64,000 nt of DNA from Oscillospiraceae bacterium. Its GTDB lineage: Bacteria > Bacillota > Clostridia > Oscillospirales > Acutalibacteraceae. The notes below the pieces were generated by a model. That model did no database searches. It had not been told where the DNA came from and saw nothing but the letters and a program-made list of their open reading frames with translations. The position numbers were made by a program, and so were the translations under genes. Location of the stretch: positions 62,001 through 126,000 of the forward strand of contig SVPQ01000002.1 of the NCBI GenBank assembly GCA_015065845.1, in the 5' to 3' direction. Below, one piece after another: positions 1 through 8,246 of the stretch (positions within the stretch are counted from its first letter, which is position 1; each line of letters begins with the position of its first letter).

Positions 1-375
1 AAAATTGAAGATCATAAGATGCATACCGAACACTACCACTTACCGAAAGAAACTGCAGAACTCATTATAAACACTAAGAAAGCAGGGGGCAGGGTAATAG
101 CAGTTGGTACAACAAGTTGCAGAACGCTCGAATCTGTTGCAACCTTCTGTGGTGAAATAAAAGAAGATGACAGAAATACTGACATTTTTATTTATCCTGG
201 TTATAAATTTAAGTGTATTGATGGTTTAATCACAAATTTCCATTTACCTGAAAGTACATTGATTATGTTGGTTTCTGCGTTTTATGGTTATGATAAAACA
301 TTGAAAGCATATAAAACTGCAGTCGATGAAAAATATAGATTTTTCTCATTTGGTGACTGTATGATGATATTATAA
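1..375 (+). CDS. queA: S-adenosylmethionine:tRNA ribosyltransferase-isomerase, 3' end (partial)
   Basis: The frame is open from base 1, so this is the last 124 or so residues of QueA, whose homologues are about 340 residues long. QueA transfers and isomerises the ribosyl group of SAM onto 7-aminomethyl-7-deazaguanine at the tRNA wobble base, giving epoxyqueuosine. Visible family marks are the 'HKMHTEHY' stretch at the left edge, '[17 protein letters not shown]', '[10 protein letters not shown]' and the terminal 'FFSFGDCM' segment. The gene is followed 13 bases later by tgt, the enzyme acting one step earlier in queuosine synthesis, so the two are almost certainly co-transcribed. The start lies outside the window. 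Confidence 0.95.
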   Translation, partial: KIEDHKMHTEHYHLPKETAELIINTKKAGGRVIAVGTTSCRTLESVATFCGEIKEDDRNTDIFIYPGYKFKCIDGLITNFHLPESTLIMLVSAFYGYDKTLKAYKTAVDEKYRFFSFGDCMMIL

Positions 376-388
376 AGGAATTAAAATT

Positions 389-1519
389 ATGTTTAAAGTT
401 TTAAAAACTGAAGGAAAAGCGCGTTTAGGTGAATTTACAACGGTAAAAGGTGTTGTTAAAACACCAGCATTTCAGAATGTTGCTACTTGCGGTGCTATAA
501 AAGGTGGGCTTTCCGCTTATGATTTAAAAGATATTAACTGTCAGGTACAGCTTTGTAACACTTATCATTTACATGTAAGACCTGGTGATGAGCTTATAAA
601 AGAATTAGGTGGGCTTAATGAATTTACAGGTTGGGATGGTCCGATTCTTACAGATAGTGGCGGATTTCAGGTGTTTTCTCTTGCAAAACTTCGCAAAATT
701 AAAGAAGAAGGTGTTACATTCAATTCTCATGTTGATGGTCGCAAGATTTTTATGGGACCAGAAGAAAGTATGAGAATTCAATCTAACTTAGCATCTACTA
801 TAGCCATGGCTTTTGATGAATGCGTTGAAAATCCTGCAACTTATGAATATGCAAAAGCATCTACAGAAAGAACTACCCGTTGGCTTATTCGTTGTAAAGA
901 AGAAATGGAAAGACTTAATTCACTTCACGATACTCTTAACAAAAAACAAATGCTTTTCGGTATTAATCAGGGTTGCACTTTTGATGACTTACGCATAGAG
1001 CATATGCAAAAAATTGCAGAATTAGACCTTGACGGTTATGCAATAGGAGGTCTCGCAGTTGGTGAGCCCAAAGAAGATATGTATAGAATTATTTCTGCTG
1101 TTGAACCATTTGCACCAAAGAATAAAATCCGATATTTAATGGGTGTTGGTACACCTGGTAATATTTTAGAAGGTGTTTCTCGTGGTGTTGATTTATTTGA
1201 TTGTGTTATGCCAAGCAGAAATGCCCGTCATGGTCATTTATTTACATGGAACGGTATAATGAATTTAAATAATGCCAAATATGCTAAAGATGATACACCA
1301 ATTGACAGTAATTGTAATTGTCCAACTTGTCAGAAACATTCAAGAGCATATATTCATCATTTAATTAAAGCAAAAGAAATGCTCGCTATGAGACTTTGTG
1401 TAACTCACAACTTATATTTTTATAATAATTTAATGACAAGAATCCGCGAAGAACTTGAGAATGGCACTTTTACTGAATTTAAAGAAAAATATACCGACTT
1501 ACTTGATTCTAGAATATAA
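389..1519 (+). CDS. tgt: tRNA-guanine transglycosylase (queuine tRNA-ribosyltransferase)
   Basis: Tgt exchanges guanine 34 of GUN-anticodon tRNAs for the queuosine precursor preQ1. The 376-residue protein has normal bacterial length. 'LTDSGGFQVFSL' carries the catalytic-base aspartate region, and 'GVDLFDCVMPSRNARHG' carries the nucleophile aspartate region. 'CNCPTCQKHSRAYIHH' is the zinc site, with three cysteines and a histidine. AAAGGA lies just upstream of the ATG. The gene sits directly after queA, the classical queuosine pair, and before yajC as in many bacteria. Nothing unusual was seen. Confidence 0.98.
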   Translation: MFKVLKTEGKARLGEFTTVKGVVKTPAFQNVATCGAIKGGLSAYDLKDINCQVQLCNTYHLHVRPGDELIKELGGLNEFTGWDGPILTDSGGFQVFSLAKLRKIKEEGVTFNSHVDGRKIFMGPEESMRIQSNLASTIAMAFDECVENPATYEYAKASTERTTRWLIRCKEEMERLNSLHDTLNKKQMLFGINQGCTFDDLRIEHMQKIAELDLDGYAIGGLAVGEPKEDMYRIISAVEPFAPKNKIRYLMGVGTPGNILEGVSRGVDLFDCVMPSRNARHGHLFTWNGIMNLNNAKYAKDDTPIDSNCNCPTCQKHSRAYIHHLIKAKEMLAMRLCVTHNLYFYNNLMTRIREELENGTFTEFKEKYTDLLDSRI

Positions 1520-1542
1520 TTTTATTAAATTTAAAAAAAGAC

Positions 1543-1571
1543 TTGTATATTTTTGTATAAACAGTTATAAT
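1543..1571 (+). promoter_or_regulatory. Sigma-A-like promoter for yajC
   Basis: TTGTAT (1543-1548) and a perfect TATAAT (1566-1571) are separated by 17 bases in the tgt-yajC gap, 34 bases before the yajC start. The -35 box matches the consensus at only three positions. Confidence 0.6.
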
Positions 1572-1604
1572 ACTGTGGTATGTTAATTTATGGAGGAATA
1601 AACT

Positions 1605-2096
1605 ATGTTTAATTTATTTACACTTGAAGCTGGTGCAGGTGCTAATCCTGGTTTGGGTGGTAACCCGGCACAACTCCTTTTAATTGTTGGTATGGTTGTA
1701 CTTATGTATTTTATGGTACTCCGTCCACAAAAGAAAAGACAAAAAGAAGAACAGGAAATGCGCGATTCTATTCAGATTGGTGACGAAATTGTTACAATCG
1801 GTGGTATTATGGGTAGAGTTGTTACTGTGAAGGATGACAGCATTGTTGTTGAAACTGGTACAGATCGTACAAAAATCAAGTTTTTAAAATCTGCTATCCA
1901 GACTAATCAGACTGCAAATGATCGTATGGCTGCTGAAAAGAAAGCTGCCGAAGATGCAAAGAAAGCACAAAGTGAAAAGAATGCTATTGACCAGGCAGTA
2001 AACGGTAAAAAGAAAAAGACAAAAACAGTTGAAAATAAAGGTTCTGTAGAAGAACTTAAAGCTGAAGAAGATGCTCAGAAGAGCGATGAAGAATAA
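1605..2096 (+). CDS. yajC: Preprotein translocase accessory subunit YajC
   Basis: YajC is a small single-span membrane protein associated with SecDF and the Sec channel. The hydrophobic segment near residues 20-40 ends in the hallmark 'LRPQKKRQKEEQ', followed by the conserved cytoplasmic block 'IGDEIVTIGGIMGRVV'. At 163 residues it is longer than the usual 90-110. The extra part is a highly charged, probably disordered Lys/Glu/Ala tail from about residue 105. The ATG has a GGAGG ribosome site 9 bases upstream. secD/secF are not adjacent here. Confidence 0.95.
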   Translation: MFNLFTLEAGAGANPGLGGNPAQLLLIVGMVVLMYFMVLRPQKKRQKEEQEMRDSIQIGDEIVTIGGIMGRVVTVKDDSIVVETGTDRTKIKFLKSAIQTNQTANDRMAAEKKAAEDAKKAQSEKNAIDQAVNGKKKKTKTVENKGSVEELKAEEDAQKSDEE

Positions 2097-2109
2097 TTTT
2101 CATAAAATA

Positions 2110-2153
2110 AACAACCTCTGCATATCTTTTATTAAAGAAATGCGGAGGTTGTT
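2110..2153 (+). terminator. Strong hairpin that also buries the next gene's ribosome site
   Basis: Arms 2110-2123 and 2140-2153 pair over 14 bases with one G-U pair, followed by a T-run. It looks like the yajC terminator. However, the GGAGG of the next gene (2144-2148) lies in the right arm and the ATG begins at 2157, directly after the T-run. The element could therefore terminate, or mask the ribosome site on read-through RNA. Confidence 0.8.
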
Positions 2154-2156
2154 TTT

Positions 2157-2573
2157 ATGTCTTTAAATAAAATATATAAACCAATTAAAAAGGATTCTAA
2201 AAATATAAAGTTGTTTTTTAAATACATTTCTTGTTTTTTTAAAGGTTTTTTTATAGTTCTGGTTGGCATACTTGTCCTGAGTTTTGCATATTATAAATTA
2301 TCAGAACACTCGTGGATAATATATTACATAAGTTATTTATTTTTGTTTTTTGGTGGTTTTGTTTCGGGTAATTCTCTACACAAAAAAGCAGGTGGCAGGG
2401 GAATTTTAACAGGTACATTAGGGGCTTTGCCACTTGCTTTTATAAGTTACTTAATATTAATTATAGTTTCTTTAAAAAATTTATCAATTTTTAGTTTAAT
2501 TTCACCACTTGCTTGTGTTCTTGGTGGTACTTCAGGTGGAATTATTAGTTCAAATACAAAAAAGAGATACTAA
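2157..2573 (+). CDS. Small polytopic membrane protein, TIGR04086-like
   Basis: This 138-residue protein has four predicted membrane segments (about residues 25-48, 52-72, 82-105 and 110-130) and glycine-rich turns ('FFGGFVSGN', 'GGRGILTGTLGALP', 'LGGTSGGIISS'). This resembles the TIGR04086 membrane family often found beside yajC in Clostridia; its function is unknown. The only ribosome site, GGAGG 8 bases before the ATG, is inside the preceding hairpin. The spoIIM-like gene follows after 15 bases, so the two probably share a transcript. The family name is a judgement from pattern and location. Confidence 0.7.
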   Translation: MSLNKIYKPIKKDSKNIKLFFKYISCFFKGFFIVLVGILVLSFAYYKLSEHSWIIYYISYLFLFFGGFVSGNSLHKKAGGRGILTGTLGALPLAFISYLILIIVSLKNLSIFSLISPLACVLGGTSGGIISSNTKKRY

Positions 2574-2588
2574 AGGCGAGGATTTAAT

Positions 2589-3218
2589 ATGTTAAAAAAA
2601 ACCGTTGTTTTAAAAAGAAGAAAAATGAATTTGCCAAAGTTTGATTACAGAAATTTTTTCTTTATTTCATTATTTATTTGTGGTTTAATTTTAGGTGTGT
2701 TGACAATTAAAAGTGAAGATACAGAGTTAAATAATGTTTTAAAATCTTTTTTTGTTAATTACATATCAGTTAAAAGTGAAAGTACAATTTTAGAATGTTT
2801 TTTAGAAACTTCTATTTTAATTTTTGTAATACCAGTTTTTAGTTTCATTCTCGGGTTATGTGCAGTAGGTGGACCTATAATTATTGCCATACCTACAGTT
2901 GTTGGGATAATTGTAGGCATGGCAACAGGAATTTTATATTCACAGTACGCATTGCAAGGACTTGGTTATTCGGCACTCATAATTATGCCAAGTGCTGCAT
3001 TGGTGATAGGAACATTATTAAAATGTTGTAGTGAATCAATTAATATGTCTCTTGAAATTATATATTTAATACTGGGTGGAAGTAAAGGAACAACAAAAAC
3101 GAATGAATTGAAAGAATATTGTTTAAGATACCTTGTTTTATGTGTACCATTTTTATTGTCTGCAGTATTAAATACTGTTTGTTTCAAATTGTTCGGGGGA
3201 TTGTTTTCATTCGTCTGA
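2589..3218 (+). CDS. Stage II sporulation protein M-like membrane protein
   Basis: The 209-residue integral membrane protein has an N-terminal helix (about 24-42), a soluble loop, and then about four helices with a small-residue-rich centre ('GGPIIIAIPTVVGIIVGMATG'). Length and layout fit SpoIIM, which in Bacillus acts with SpoIID and SpoIIP in peptidoglycan remodelling during engulfment. The neighbourhood supports this, since spoIIM lies near a xer recombinase gene in Bacillus too, but sequence similarity by eye is moderate. The last 12 bases overlap the convergent recombinase gene. A weak GGCGAGG site precedes the ATG. Confidence 0.6.
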   Translation: MLKKTVVLKRRKMNLPKFDYRNFFFISLFICGLILGVLTIKSEDTELNNVLKSFFVNYISVKSESTILECFLETSILIFVIPVFSFILGLCAVGGPIIIAIPTVVGIIVGMATGILYSQYALQGLGYSALIIMPSAALVIGTLLKCCSESINMSLEIIYLILGGSKGTTKTNELKEYCLRYLVLCVPFLLSAVLNTVCFKLFGGLFSFV

Positions 3219-4226
3219 GTCTTCAGTTTTTATACTCTCAATTTTTGGTTGTCGTGGTGCTTTAACACTGCTTAAAGGATTCGCTTCAGCGGCATTTTTT
3301 AACTGCTCATCGACAATATGTGTATAAATCTGAGTTGTATTAAGATTCTCGTGACCTAAAATTTCTTTAATTGAAAGAACATCGACATTACCATGTTGAT
3401 ACATAAGAGTAGCGGCGGTGTGCCTTAATTTATGAGTTGATAAATCTCTGTCGGAAAGTCCTGCTTTTTCTAAAGTTGATTTTACAACATATTGAACGGT
3501 TTTTGGACTTATCCTGCCTTTTTGTCTACTTATAAACAGTGCATCTTTGTCTTTAACTCCGTCAACGGGGCGGACAGGCAGATAAGCATTAATAGCATCA
3601 ACACAAGCATCATTTAAGTAAATTGTTCTCTCTTTATTTCCTTTACCGGTAACTGTTAAGGTGTTATTTGAACGAATATCGCTTAAATTAAGTGATACAA
3701 GTTCAGAAAGACGCAAACCACAGTTCAAAAACAATGTAATAATACAATAATCGCGTTCTTTAAACTTACCATCGACAGAATTTAAGAGTGAAAGACTTTC
3801 TTCTAAAGTTAGATATTTAGGTAAAGCTTTTTTTATTCGTGGTGATTCAAGTTCCTGAAGGGGATTGTCCTTAATAAGTTTTTTCTGAACTGTAAGATAT
3901 TTATAAAACGCTCTTAAAGTTGAAACTTTTCTGGAGCGTGTGCGTTCGTTATTGTTTCTGTTAATTTTACAATAAGTAAGATACATATAAGCATCGTTTA
4001 AAGTAACTGACGAAATTAAATCTAATGAGATATCTGAAATAGCTATTTCATCAAACGGAACTTCTTTTTGAACAAGTCCACGAATTATTTTTATGTATTT
4101 GAAAAAAGTAGATAAGTCATTAGCATATTCATTGACTGTTAGTTCAGAACAGTTTTTGATAACACTATAATAATTTAAAAACTCAATTACAATAGGTGGT
4201 AATAAATCAAAATTTTCTCTTTTCAT
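3207..4226 (-). CDS. XerC/XerD-type site-specific tyrosine recombinase
   Basis: The protein has an N-terminal SAM-like DNA-binding domain (about 10-115) and a C-terminal catalytic domain. Catalytic residues visible are Arg in 'CGLRLSELVSL', Lys in 'GKGNKERTIYLN', His and Arg in 'HKLRHTAATL', His in 'EILGHENL' and the nucleophile Tyr in 'TQIYTH'. Size and the absence of an arm-binding domain favour a housekeeping Xer enzyme for dimer resolution over a phage integrase. The position beside a SpoIIM-like gene recalls Bacillus xerD. A TTG at 4262 would add 12 residues but has no ribosome site; the ATG at 4226 fits better. Convergent with the SpoIIM-like gene. Confidence 0.85.
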   Translation of the reverse strand: MKRENFDLLPPIVIEFLNYYSVIKNCSELTVNEYANDLSTFFKYIKIIRGLVQKEVPFDEIAISDISLDLISSVTLNDAYMYLTYCKINRNNNERTRSRKVSTLRAFYKYLTVQKKLIKDNPLQELESPRIKKALPKYLTLEESLSLLNSVDGKFKERDYCIITLFLNCGLRLSELVSLNLSDIRSNNTLTVTGKGNKERTIYLNDACVDAINAYLPVRPVDGVKDKDALFISRQKGRISPKTVQYVVKSTLEKAGLSDRDLSTHKLRHTAATLMYQHGNVDVLSIKEILGHENLNTTQIYTHIVDEQLKNAAEANPLSSVKAPRQPKIESIKTEDSDE

Positions 4227-4308
4227 AAATAAAGATACAAATCCTTTATATAAATTTAGCAATAATACAAAACTAAACTAAAAAGAGTAGTGGTATTATT
4301 TTATATTT

Positions 4309-4342
4309 CGACTTATACAAAAGAAAGATTTTGTATAAGTCG
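4309..4342. repeat. Perfect 14-bp inverted repeat upstream of the Xer gene
   Basis: Arms 4309-4322 and 4329-4342 are exact complements around the 6-base spacer GAAAGA. The element lies about 85 bases upstream of the recombinase start. It has no T-run directly after either arm, so it is not an ordinary terminator. The 6-base centre recalls recombinase sites, but the arms do not resemble known dif sequences. The rest of 4343-4467 shows no gene. Confidence 0.85.
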
Positions 4343-4467
4343 GGTGAGTTGTTTTAGTAAAAATACCGTTTCTGTTTTATAATGCAAAGTGGTTGTACTT
4401 ACTACAGAGTTTAAGTAATAGGTATAACTAACATTACTACATTACAGTAGAAACATTTTGTTGTGTA

Positions 4468-4587
4468 TTAATCTTTATCTTTGTATTTTTTCATACAAAT
4501 CAATATTGCAACTGATACTACAACCATTGTAGCTGTGTATCCAAATTTTGCTACAGCATTTTTCTCAGGATTCTTTGAATTCTTCAA
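4468..4587 (-). CDS. Small single-span membrane protein (39 residues)
   Basis: A TTG start at 4587 has AAAGG nine bases upstream and opens a 39-residue frame ending at 4468. The peptide has a polar N-terminus ('KNSKNPEKNAVAKFGY'), one hydrophobic helix (about residues 17-31, 'TATMVVVSVAILIC') and a basic-acidic tail ('MKKYKDKD'). This is the typical shape of a small membrane regulator. It follows the DUF6873 gene on the same strand, separated by a large hairpin. No family was recognised; coding status rests on the ribosome site and on composition. Confidence 0.45.
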   Translation of the reverse strand: MKNSKNPEKNAVAKFGYTATMVVVSVAILICMKKYKDKD

Positions 4588-4604
4588 ATTTATCAACCTT
4601 TCAC

Positions 4605-4660
4605 ATCGAATAGAAATTTTTGCCACCAGGTGTTATTCATTCAGAAAATTTCTATTCGAT
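4605..4660. repeat. Perfect 16-bp inverted repeat, 24-base loop
   Basis: Arms 4605-4620 and 4645-4660 are exact complements. A T-run follows on the plus strand, where no gene ends. On the minus strand the hairpin lies directly before the ribosome site of the 39-residue ORF, so a leader or processing role is as likely as termination. Confidence 0.8.
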
Positions 4661-4689
4661 TGATTTTTTTAGATTTATTATAAAATAGC

Positions 4690-5451
4690 TTAAATTTGTT
4701 CGGTTACAGGTATAATTGAGCCAATATCAGTAAGTTTATAAGATTTATCATAAATAGGTTTAACATTATGATAATCTAAAAATTTTTTAATATCATTATA
4801 ACTCGGATGTTCTTCTATGTTACCATTAAAGAAAATTGTATCTAATGATAACTTTCCAGATGCACCACCTAAAAAGCCAAAATGATTATCAGATAAACTT
4901 ATGAAATCTGGTTTGATTTTTAAAACATTGATTTGTGAATTTTTTAACAATGTTGCGATACCATTATCTTCAGTGATAATTGCATTTTCATTGACTATAC
5001 ATATTGAACATTTAGAATATCCTTGTTTTGAGTTTATAAGTTTTAAATTGTCTCTTTCTATAAATTCAAGTAATTTTTTGTCTGCACAATCAATTTTACC
5101 GATTATAGTATCATTTATTATAGTAAAATTAAGAGGAATGTCGTGTGGATACGGCGAAAACGGCTCGTTTTCAGCCACTTCTACCCTACACCCCAATTCT
5201 TTCATTTCATTTATTAAATGCTCTTGATTTGGTGAAATTATAGCATATTTTTTACCACAGTAAATTATCTGTGTATCTGCGTGAAAAGCAATTTCATTAT
5301 CTAATTTATATGATTTTTTTGTTGTGAGAGTTTTAATACCAATATTGCTCAAAAAATTTATTGTATTTACTGCGTTTTCACCTAAAATACAGTGACAAAC
5401 TTTGTTTTGTGGTAGATCTGATTTTTCAATGAATTTATAATTATTATGCAT
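4690..5451 (-). CDS. DUF6873-like conserved hypothetical protein
   Basis: A soluble protein of about 253 residues with alternating beta and alpha stretches and no signal peptide. The C-terminal part contains 'NHFGFLGGASGKLSLDTIFFNG' split by short loops, a pattern associated with the DUF6873 family of unknown function in Clostridia. The ATG at 5451 overlaps the end of radA (stop 5444-5446), so translation is probably coupled. A TTG 18 bases upstream is possible but needlessly long. The last gene of the radical SAM-cwlD-radA block; no function is claimed. Confidence 0.7.
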   Translation of the reverse strand: MHNNYKFIEKSDLPQNKVCHCILGENAVNTINFLSNIGIKTLTTKKSYKLDNEIAFHADTQIIYCGKKYAIISPNQEHLINEMKELGCRVEVAENEPFSPYPHDIPLNFTIINDTIIGKIDCADKKLLEFIERDNLKLINSKQGYSKCSICIVNENAIITEDNGIATLLKNSQINVLKIKPDFISLSDNHFGFLGGASGKLSLDTIFFNGNIEEHPSYNDIKKFLDYHNVKPIYDKSYKLTDIGSIIPVTEQI

Positions 5452-6826
5452 TGTCAGCAGCAACCTCAAATGCTTCTCGAATATTTCTTACACCAATTAC
5501 TTCTATATCCGAAAATGATGCTTTATTAAGTTTTTTCATATTTTGTCGTGGTATAATACAACGCTTAAAACCTAGTCTTTCAGATTCTTTAATTCGTTGC
5601 TCACAGTTATTTACCATTCTTATTTCACCAGCAAGTCCAATTTCACCAAATACAATCGTTTCACTGTCTATTACAGTATCTTTAAGACTTGAAACAAGAG
5701 CAACTGCAGCAGCTAAATCGGACGCAGGTTCATCTGCTCTTAAACCACCAACAATATTTAAATAACAATCCATATTTGAGAAATAATAACCAGCTCTTTT
5801 TTCAAGAATTGCAATAATCATAGCCATTCTGTTGTGATCAAATCCAGTTGACATTCTTCGAGGATTACCAAAACCAGTAGTTGTAGCAAGGCCTTGTATT
5901 TCTGCTAAAATTGGTCTGGAACCTTCAATAAGACAAGTTACGCAAGTTCCTGAAACATTTATAGGTCTGCCTGCTAAAAGTGCCATTGACGGACTTTCTA
6001 TTTGAGAAAGTCCAGTATCATTCATTTCAAAAACACCGATTTCATTTGTAGAGCCAAATCTATTTTTAGCGGCTCTCAAAATTCTGTAAGAATAATTTCT
6101 CTCCCCTTCGAAATAAAGAACTGTATCAACTATATGTTCTAATACTTTGGGTCCTGCAATATTACCATCTTTATTAACATGACCTACTAAAATAATTGAT
6201 ATATCATTATTTTTAGAGGTCTGCATAAAAAGATTGGTACATTCTCTTACTTGTGTAATACTACCCGTACTCGAAGAAAGTTCGGGTATATTCATTGTCT
6301 GAATTGAGTCAATCATAACAATATTAGGCTTCGCAGTTTTAATGTATTCACAAACAACTTCTGCATCAGTTTCACACATTACAGACAGATTATCTGATTT
6401 AACATTAAGTCTTTTTGCTCTCATTTTTAATTGATATGCAGATTCTTCACCTGAAACATATAGAACACTTAAATCTTTTGAAAGATAATTGCAAATCTGA
6501 AGTAAAAGTGTAGATTTACCAATACCTGGGTCACCAGATAAAAGAACTAATGAACCTTTAACAAGTCCGCCACCCAATACACGATTTAATTCTGAAATTC
6601 CAGTATTATATCTGAATTCGGTTGAAGAATCTATGTCATCAAGCTTTAATACATTACAGTTTTTTAAACTACTGGTGGTTACTTTTTTTGTCATCTTATT
6701 TTCTGTAACTATTGTTTCTTCATCTAAAGTTCCCCATTCGTTACACGATGGGCACTTACCATACCATTTTGCAGACTCATAACCGCAATTTTTACATATA
6801 TAAATTGTTTTTTGTTTAGAAGCCAT
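5444..6826 (-). CDS. radA: DNA repair ATPase RadA (Sms)
   Basis: RadA is a RecA-like hexameric ATPase that drives branch migration in recombination and repair. Order seen: N-terminal C4 zinc finger ('CKNCGYESAKWYGKCPSC'), Walker A 'GDPGIGKSTL' near residue 90, Walker B region 'IVMIDSIQT', the RadA-specific 'KNRFGSTNE' motif, and a C-terminal Lon-like domain ('GGLRADEPASDLAAAVAL'). Length is about 460 residues, normal. The ATG at 6826 starts the family's usual N-terminus. The GTG at 6835 lies too close to the ribosome site. The cwlD stop lies just upstream, so translation is coupled. Confidence 0.98.
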   Translation of the reverse strand: MASKQKTIYICKNCGYESAKWYGKCPSCNEWGTLDEETIVTENKMTKKVTTSSLKNCNVLKLDDIDSSTEFRYNTGISELNRVLGGGLVKGSLVLLSGDPGIGKSTLLLQICNYLSKDLSVLYVSGEESAYQLKMRAKRLNVKSDNLSVMCETDAEVVCEYIKTAKPNIVMIDSIQTMNIPELSSSTGSITQVRECTNLFMQTSKNNDISIILVGHVNKDGNIAGPKVLEHIVDTVLYFEGERNYSYRILRAAKNRFGSTNEIGVFEMNDTGLSQIESPSMALLAGRPINVSGTCVTCLIEGSRPILAEIQGLATTTGFGNPRRMSTGFDHNRMAMIIAILEKRAGYYFSNMDCYLNIVGGLRADEPASDLAAAVALVSSLKDTVIDSETIVFGEIGLAGEIRMVNNCEQRIKESERLGFKRCIIPRQNMKKLNKASFSDIEVIGVRNIREAFEVAADNA

Positions 6827-6831
6827 AATTT

Positions 6832-7554
6832 TCACTGACCTTCACAATAATTTAAAATTCCTATAGCAATACAAAGAGCCATTTTTCTTTGGTACATATC
6901 ATTTTGTAAGTTTTCTGAATCTTCCTCATTTGAAAGAAATCCGCATTCAACTAACACCGCAGGTTTAACAGCTTTATAAATCAAATAAACAGATGTACCA
7001 CAAGTTTTTATTTGCCTTTTGTTATCTTTTTGTAAATAATAAACTATACTTTCCTGAATATTTTCTGCAAGTAACGAACTTTGTTCACTTAGTTCAGGTG
7101 AATAAAAAACTTGAGCACCTTTATATTTTGATGAAGAAAAATGATTCTGGTGAATACTGACAAATATTGCGTTATCTGTTTTTTCCATCAGAGCCATTCT
7201 GTTATGTAAATCAGAAGATTTTTTACTACGGATTGTTGTTAAACCTTCTGATTCAGTTGAAGTATCTGTTTCTCGTGTCATAACAACGTTAAAACCGAAA
7301 AATTTCAGATATTCCTTTAAATATAATGCAATATTTAAGTTAATGCCTTTTTCACTTACACCATCATCAGTTGAAGTTCCGCCATCAAAACCACCATGCC
7401 CTGCATCAATTATGATGGTTGGGGTATTTGTATTCAATTTATTTTCTGATGATATATTAACAAATCTGTTATTTATATTAATGAAACTTATTGAAAAAAT
7501 AAAACAAAATAAAACCGCTATACATAAAATTATGAGCTTTTTCAAAATAATCAC
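6832..7554 (-). CDS. cwlD: N-acetylmuramoyl-L-alanine amidase, CwlD-like
   Basis: Amidase_3-family zinc enzyme; in Bacillus CwlD helps make muramic-delta-lactam in the spore cortex. An N-terminal membrane segment (about residues 3-24) is followed by the catalytic domain. This has 'IIIDAGHGGFDGG' (zinc His), a Glu in 'GVSEKGINLNIA', 'VSIHQNHFSS' (zinc His) and the catalytic Glu in 'VLVECGFLSN'. At 240 residues it matches CwlD and lacks cell-wall-binding repeats. GTG at 7554 is used here; a TTG at 7545 behind GGGTGA is also plausible. It sits between DUF2344 and radA in a tight operon. Confidence 0.85.
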   Translation of the reverse strand: MIILKKLIILCIAVLFCFIFSISFININNRFVNISSENKLNTNTPTIIIDAGHGGFDGGTSTDDGVSEKGINLNIALYLKEYLKFFGFNVVMTRETDTSTESEGLTTIRSKKSSDLHNRMALMEKTDNAIFVSIHQNHFSSSKYKGAQVFYSPELSEQSSLLAENIQESIVYYLQKDNKRQIKTCGTSVYLIYKAVKPAVLVECGFLSNEEDSENLQNDMYQRKMALCIAIGILNYCEGQ

Positions 7555-7583
7555 CCATAAATTATATGTTAAGAAACCAGAAT

Positions 7584-8246
7584 TTATCTGAATTCAGTAC
7601 CATCTTTTAATAAAAGTTTATTTCGTTTAATTAACCAGCAAATATTTTCCTGAGAAAAATTTTCTAACAATGCGTCTTTAAATAAAATCGGATTGATTGT
7701 AAAATCGTTACCTGCAGGTAAAATAAACGAAAAATGTAATTCGTTGTCATCATCTTTTATAATTTCAAAATTTGATAAATGTTCAGAAACATTTATTTCT
7801 TTTATTTCACCTTTTTTAGTCTTCTTATAAATTAAAATGTTTTTGCTTTCAAGTTTATTTAATATATCATCTTTAATGTTGCAACCATCATTTGAAGATA
7901 ATTTCATTTCATAAAATCCTGAAGTTATAAAAAGTGGTTTGAATTCGGGTTCAGCAATTTTCAGGAATTCAATTCCGGGAACTGTTACCCTGTTCAGTTC
8001 TGAAATCACTCTTTCATTCGGGTAACTCTCGTCATCAAGTCTGATATCTAAAATCTCGCTTTCCCCTTCTACACCTAAAGGTAATGAAAGACCAAAAACA
8101 AGGTGCGGATGTGGGTTAAAACCTTCTGTATACCAGAGAGGAATATCAGTTCTTCGGAATGCTCTAATTAAACAACGGGTTAAGTCAAGGTGTGAAATAT
8201 ATTTTGCGGTGTCTTTTTTAGTGAACCATATTCTTACAGAGCGCAT
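7584..8246 (-). CDS. TIGR03936/DUF2344 radical-SAM-associated protein
   Basis: About 220 residues beginning 'RIWFTKKDTAKYISHLDL', with 'RAFRRTDIPLWYTEGFNPHPHL' and 'GLSLPLGVEGESEILDI' following. This is the signature of the TIGR03936 family that always accompanies, or is fused to, TIGR03960 radical SAM proteins. The biochemical role is unknown; links to RNA modification are guesses. The ATG at 8246 follows GGGGG nine bases upstream and overlaps the radical SAM gene by 29 bases, implying coupled translation and a physical partnership. Confidence 0.9.
   Translation of the reverse strand: MRSVRIWFTKKDTAKYISHLDLTRCLIRAFRRTDIPLWYTEGFNPHPHLVFGLSLPLGVEGESEILDIRLDDESYPNERVISELNRVTVPGIEFLKIAEPEFKPLFITSGFYEMKLSSNDGCNIKDDILNKLESKNILIYKKTKKGEIKEINVSEHLSNFEIIKDDDNELHFSFILPAGNDFTINPILFKDALLENFSQENICWLIKRNKLLLKDGTEFR

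Noticed and set aside
4309-4342. Palindrome with 6-base centre considered as a dif site for the adjacent Xer recombinase.
   Set aside because: The arms do not match known dif sequences of Firmicutes, which also lie near the replication terminus; the palindrome is kept as a repeat of unknown role.
4481-4663. 60-codon plus-strand frame in the Xer-DUF6873 gap.
   Set aside because: It has no ribosome site and mirrors the minus-strand small ORF, which has a ribosome site and a better membrane-protein composition.
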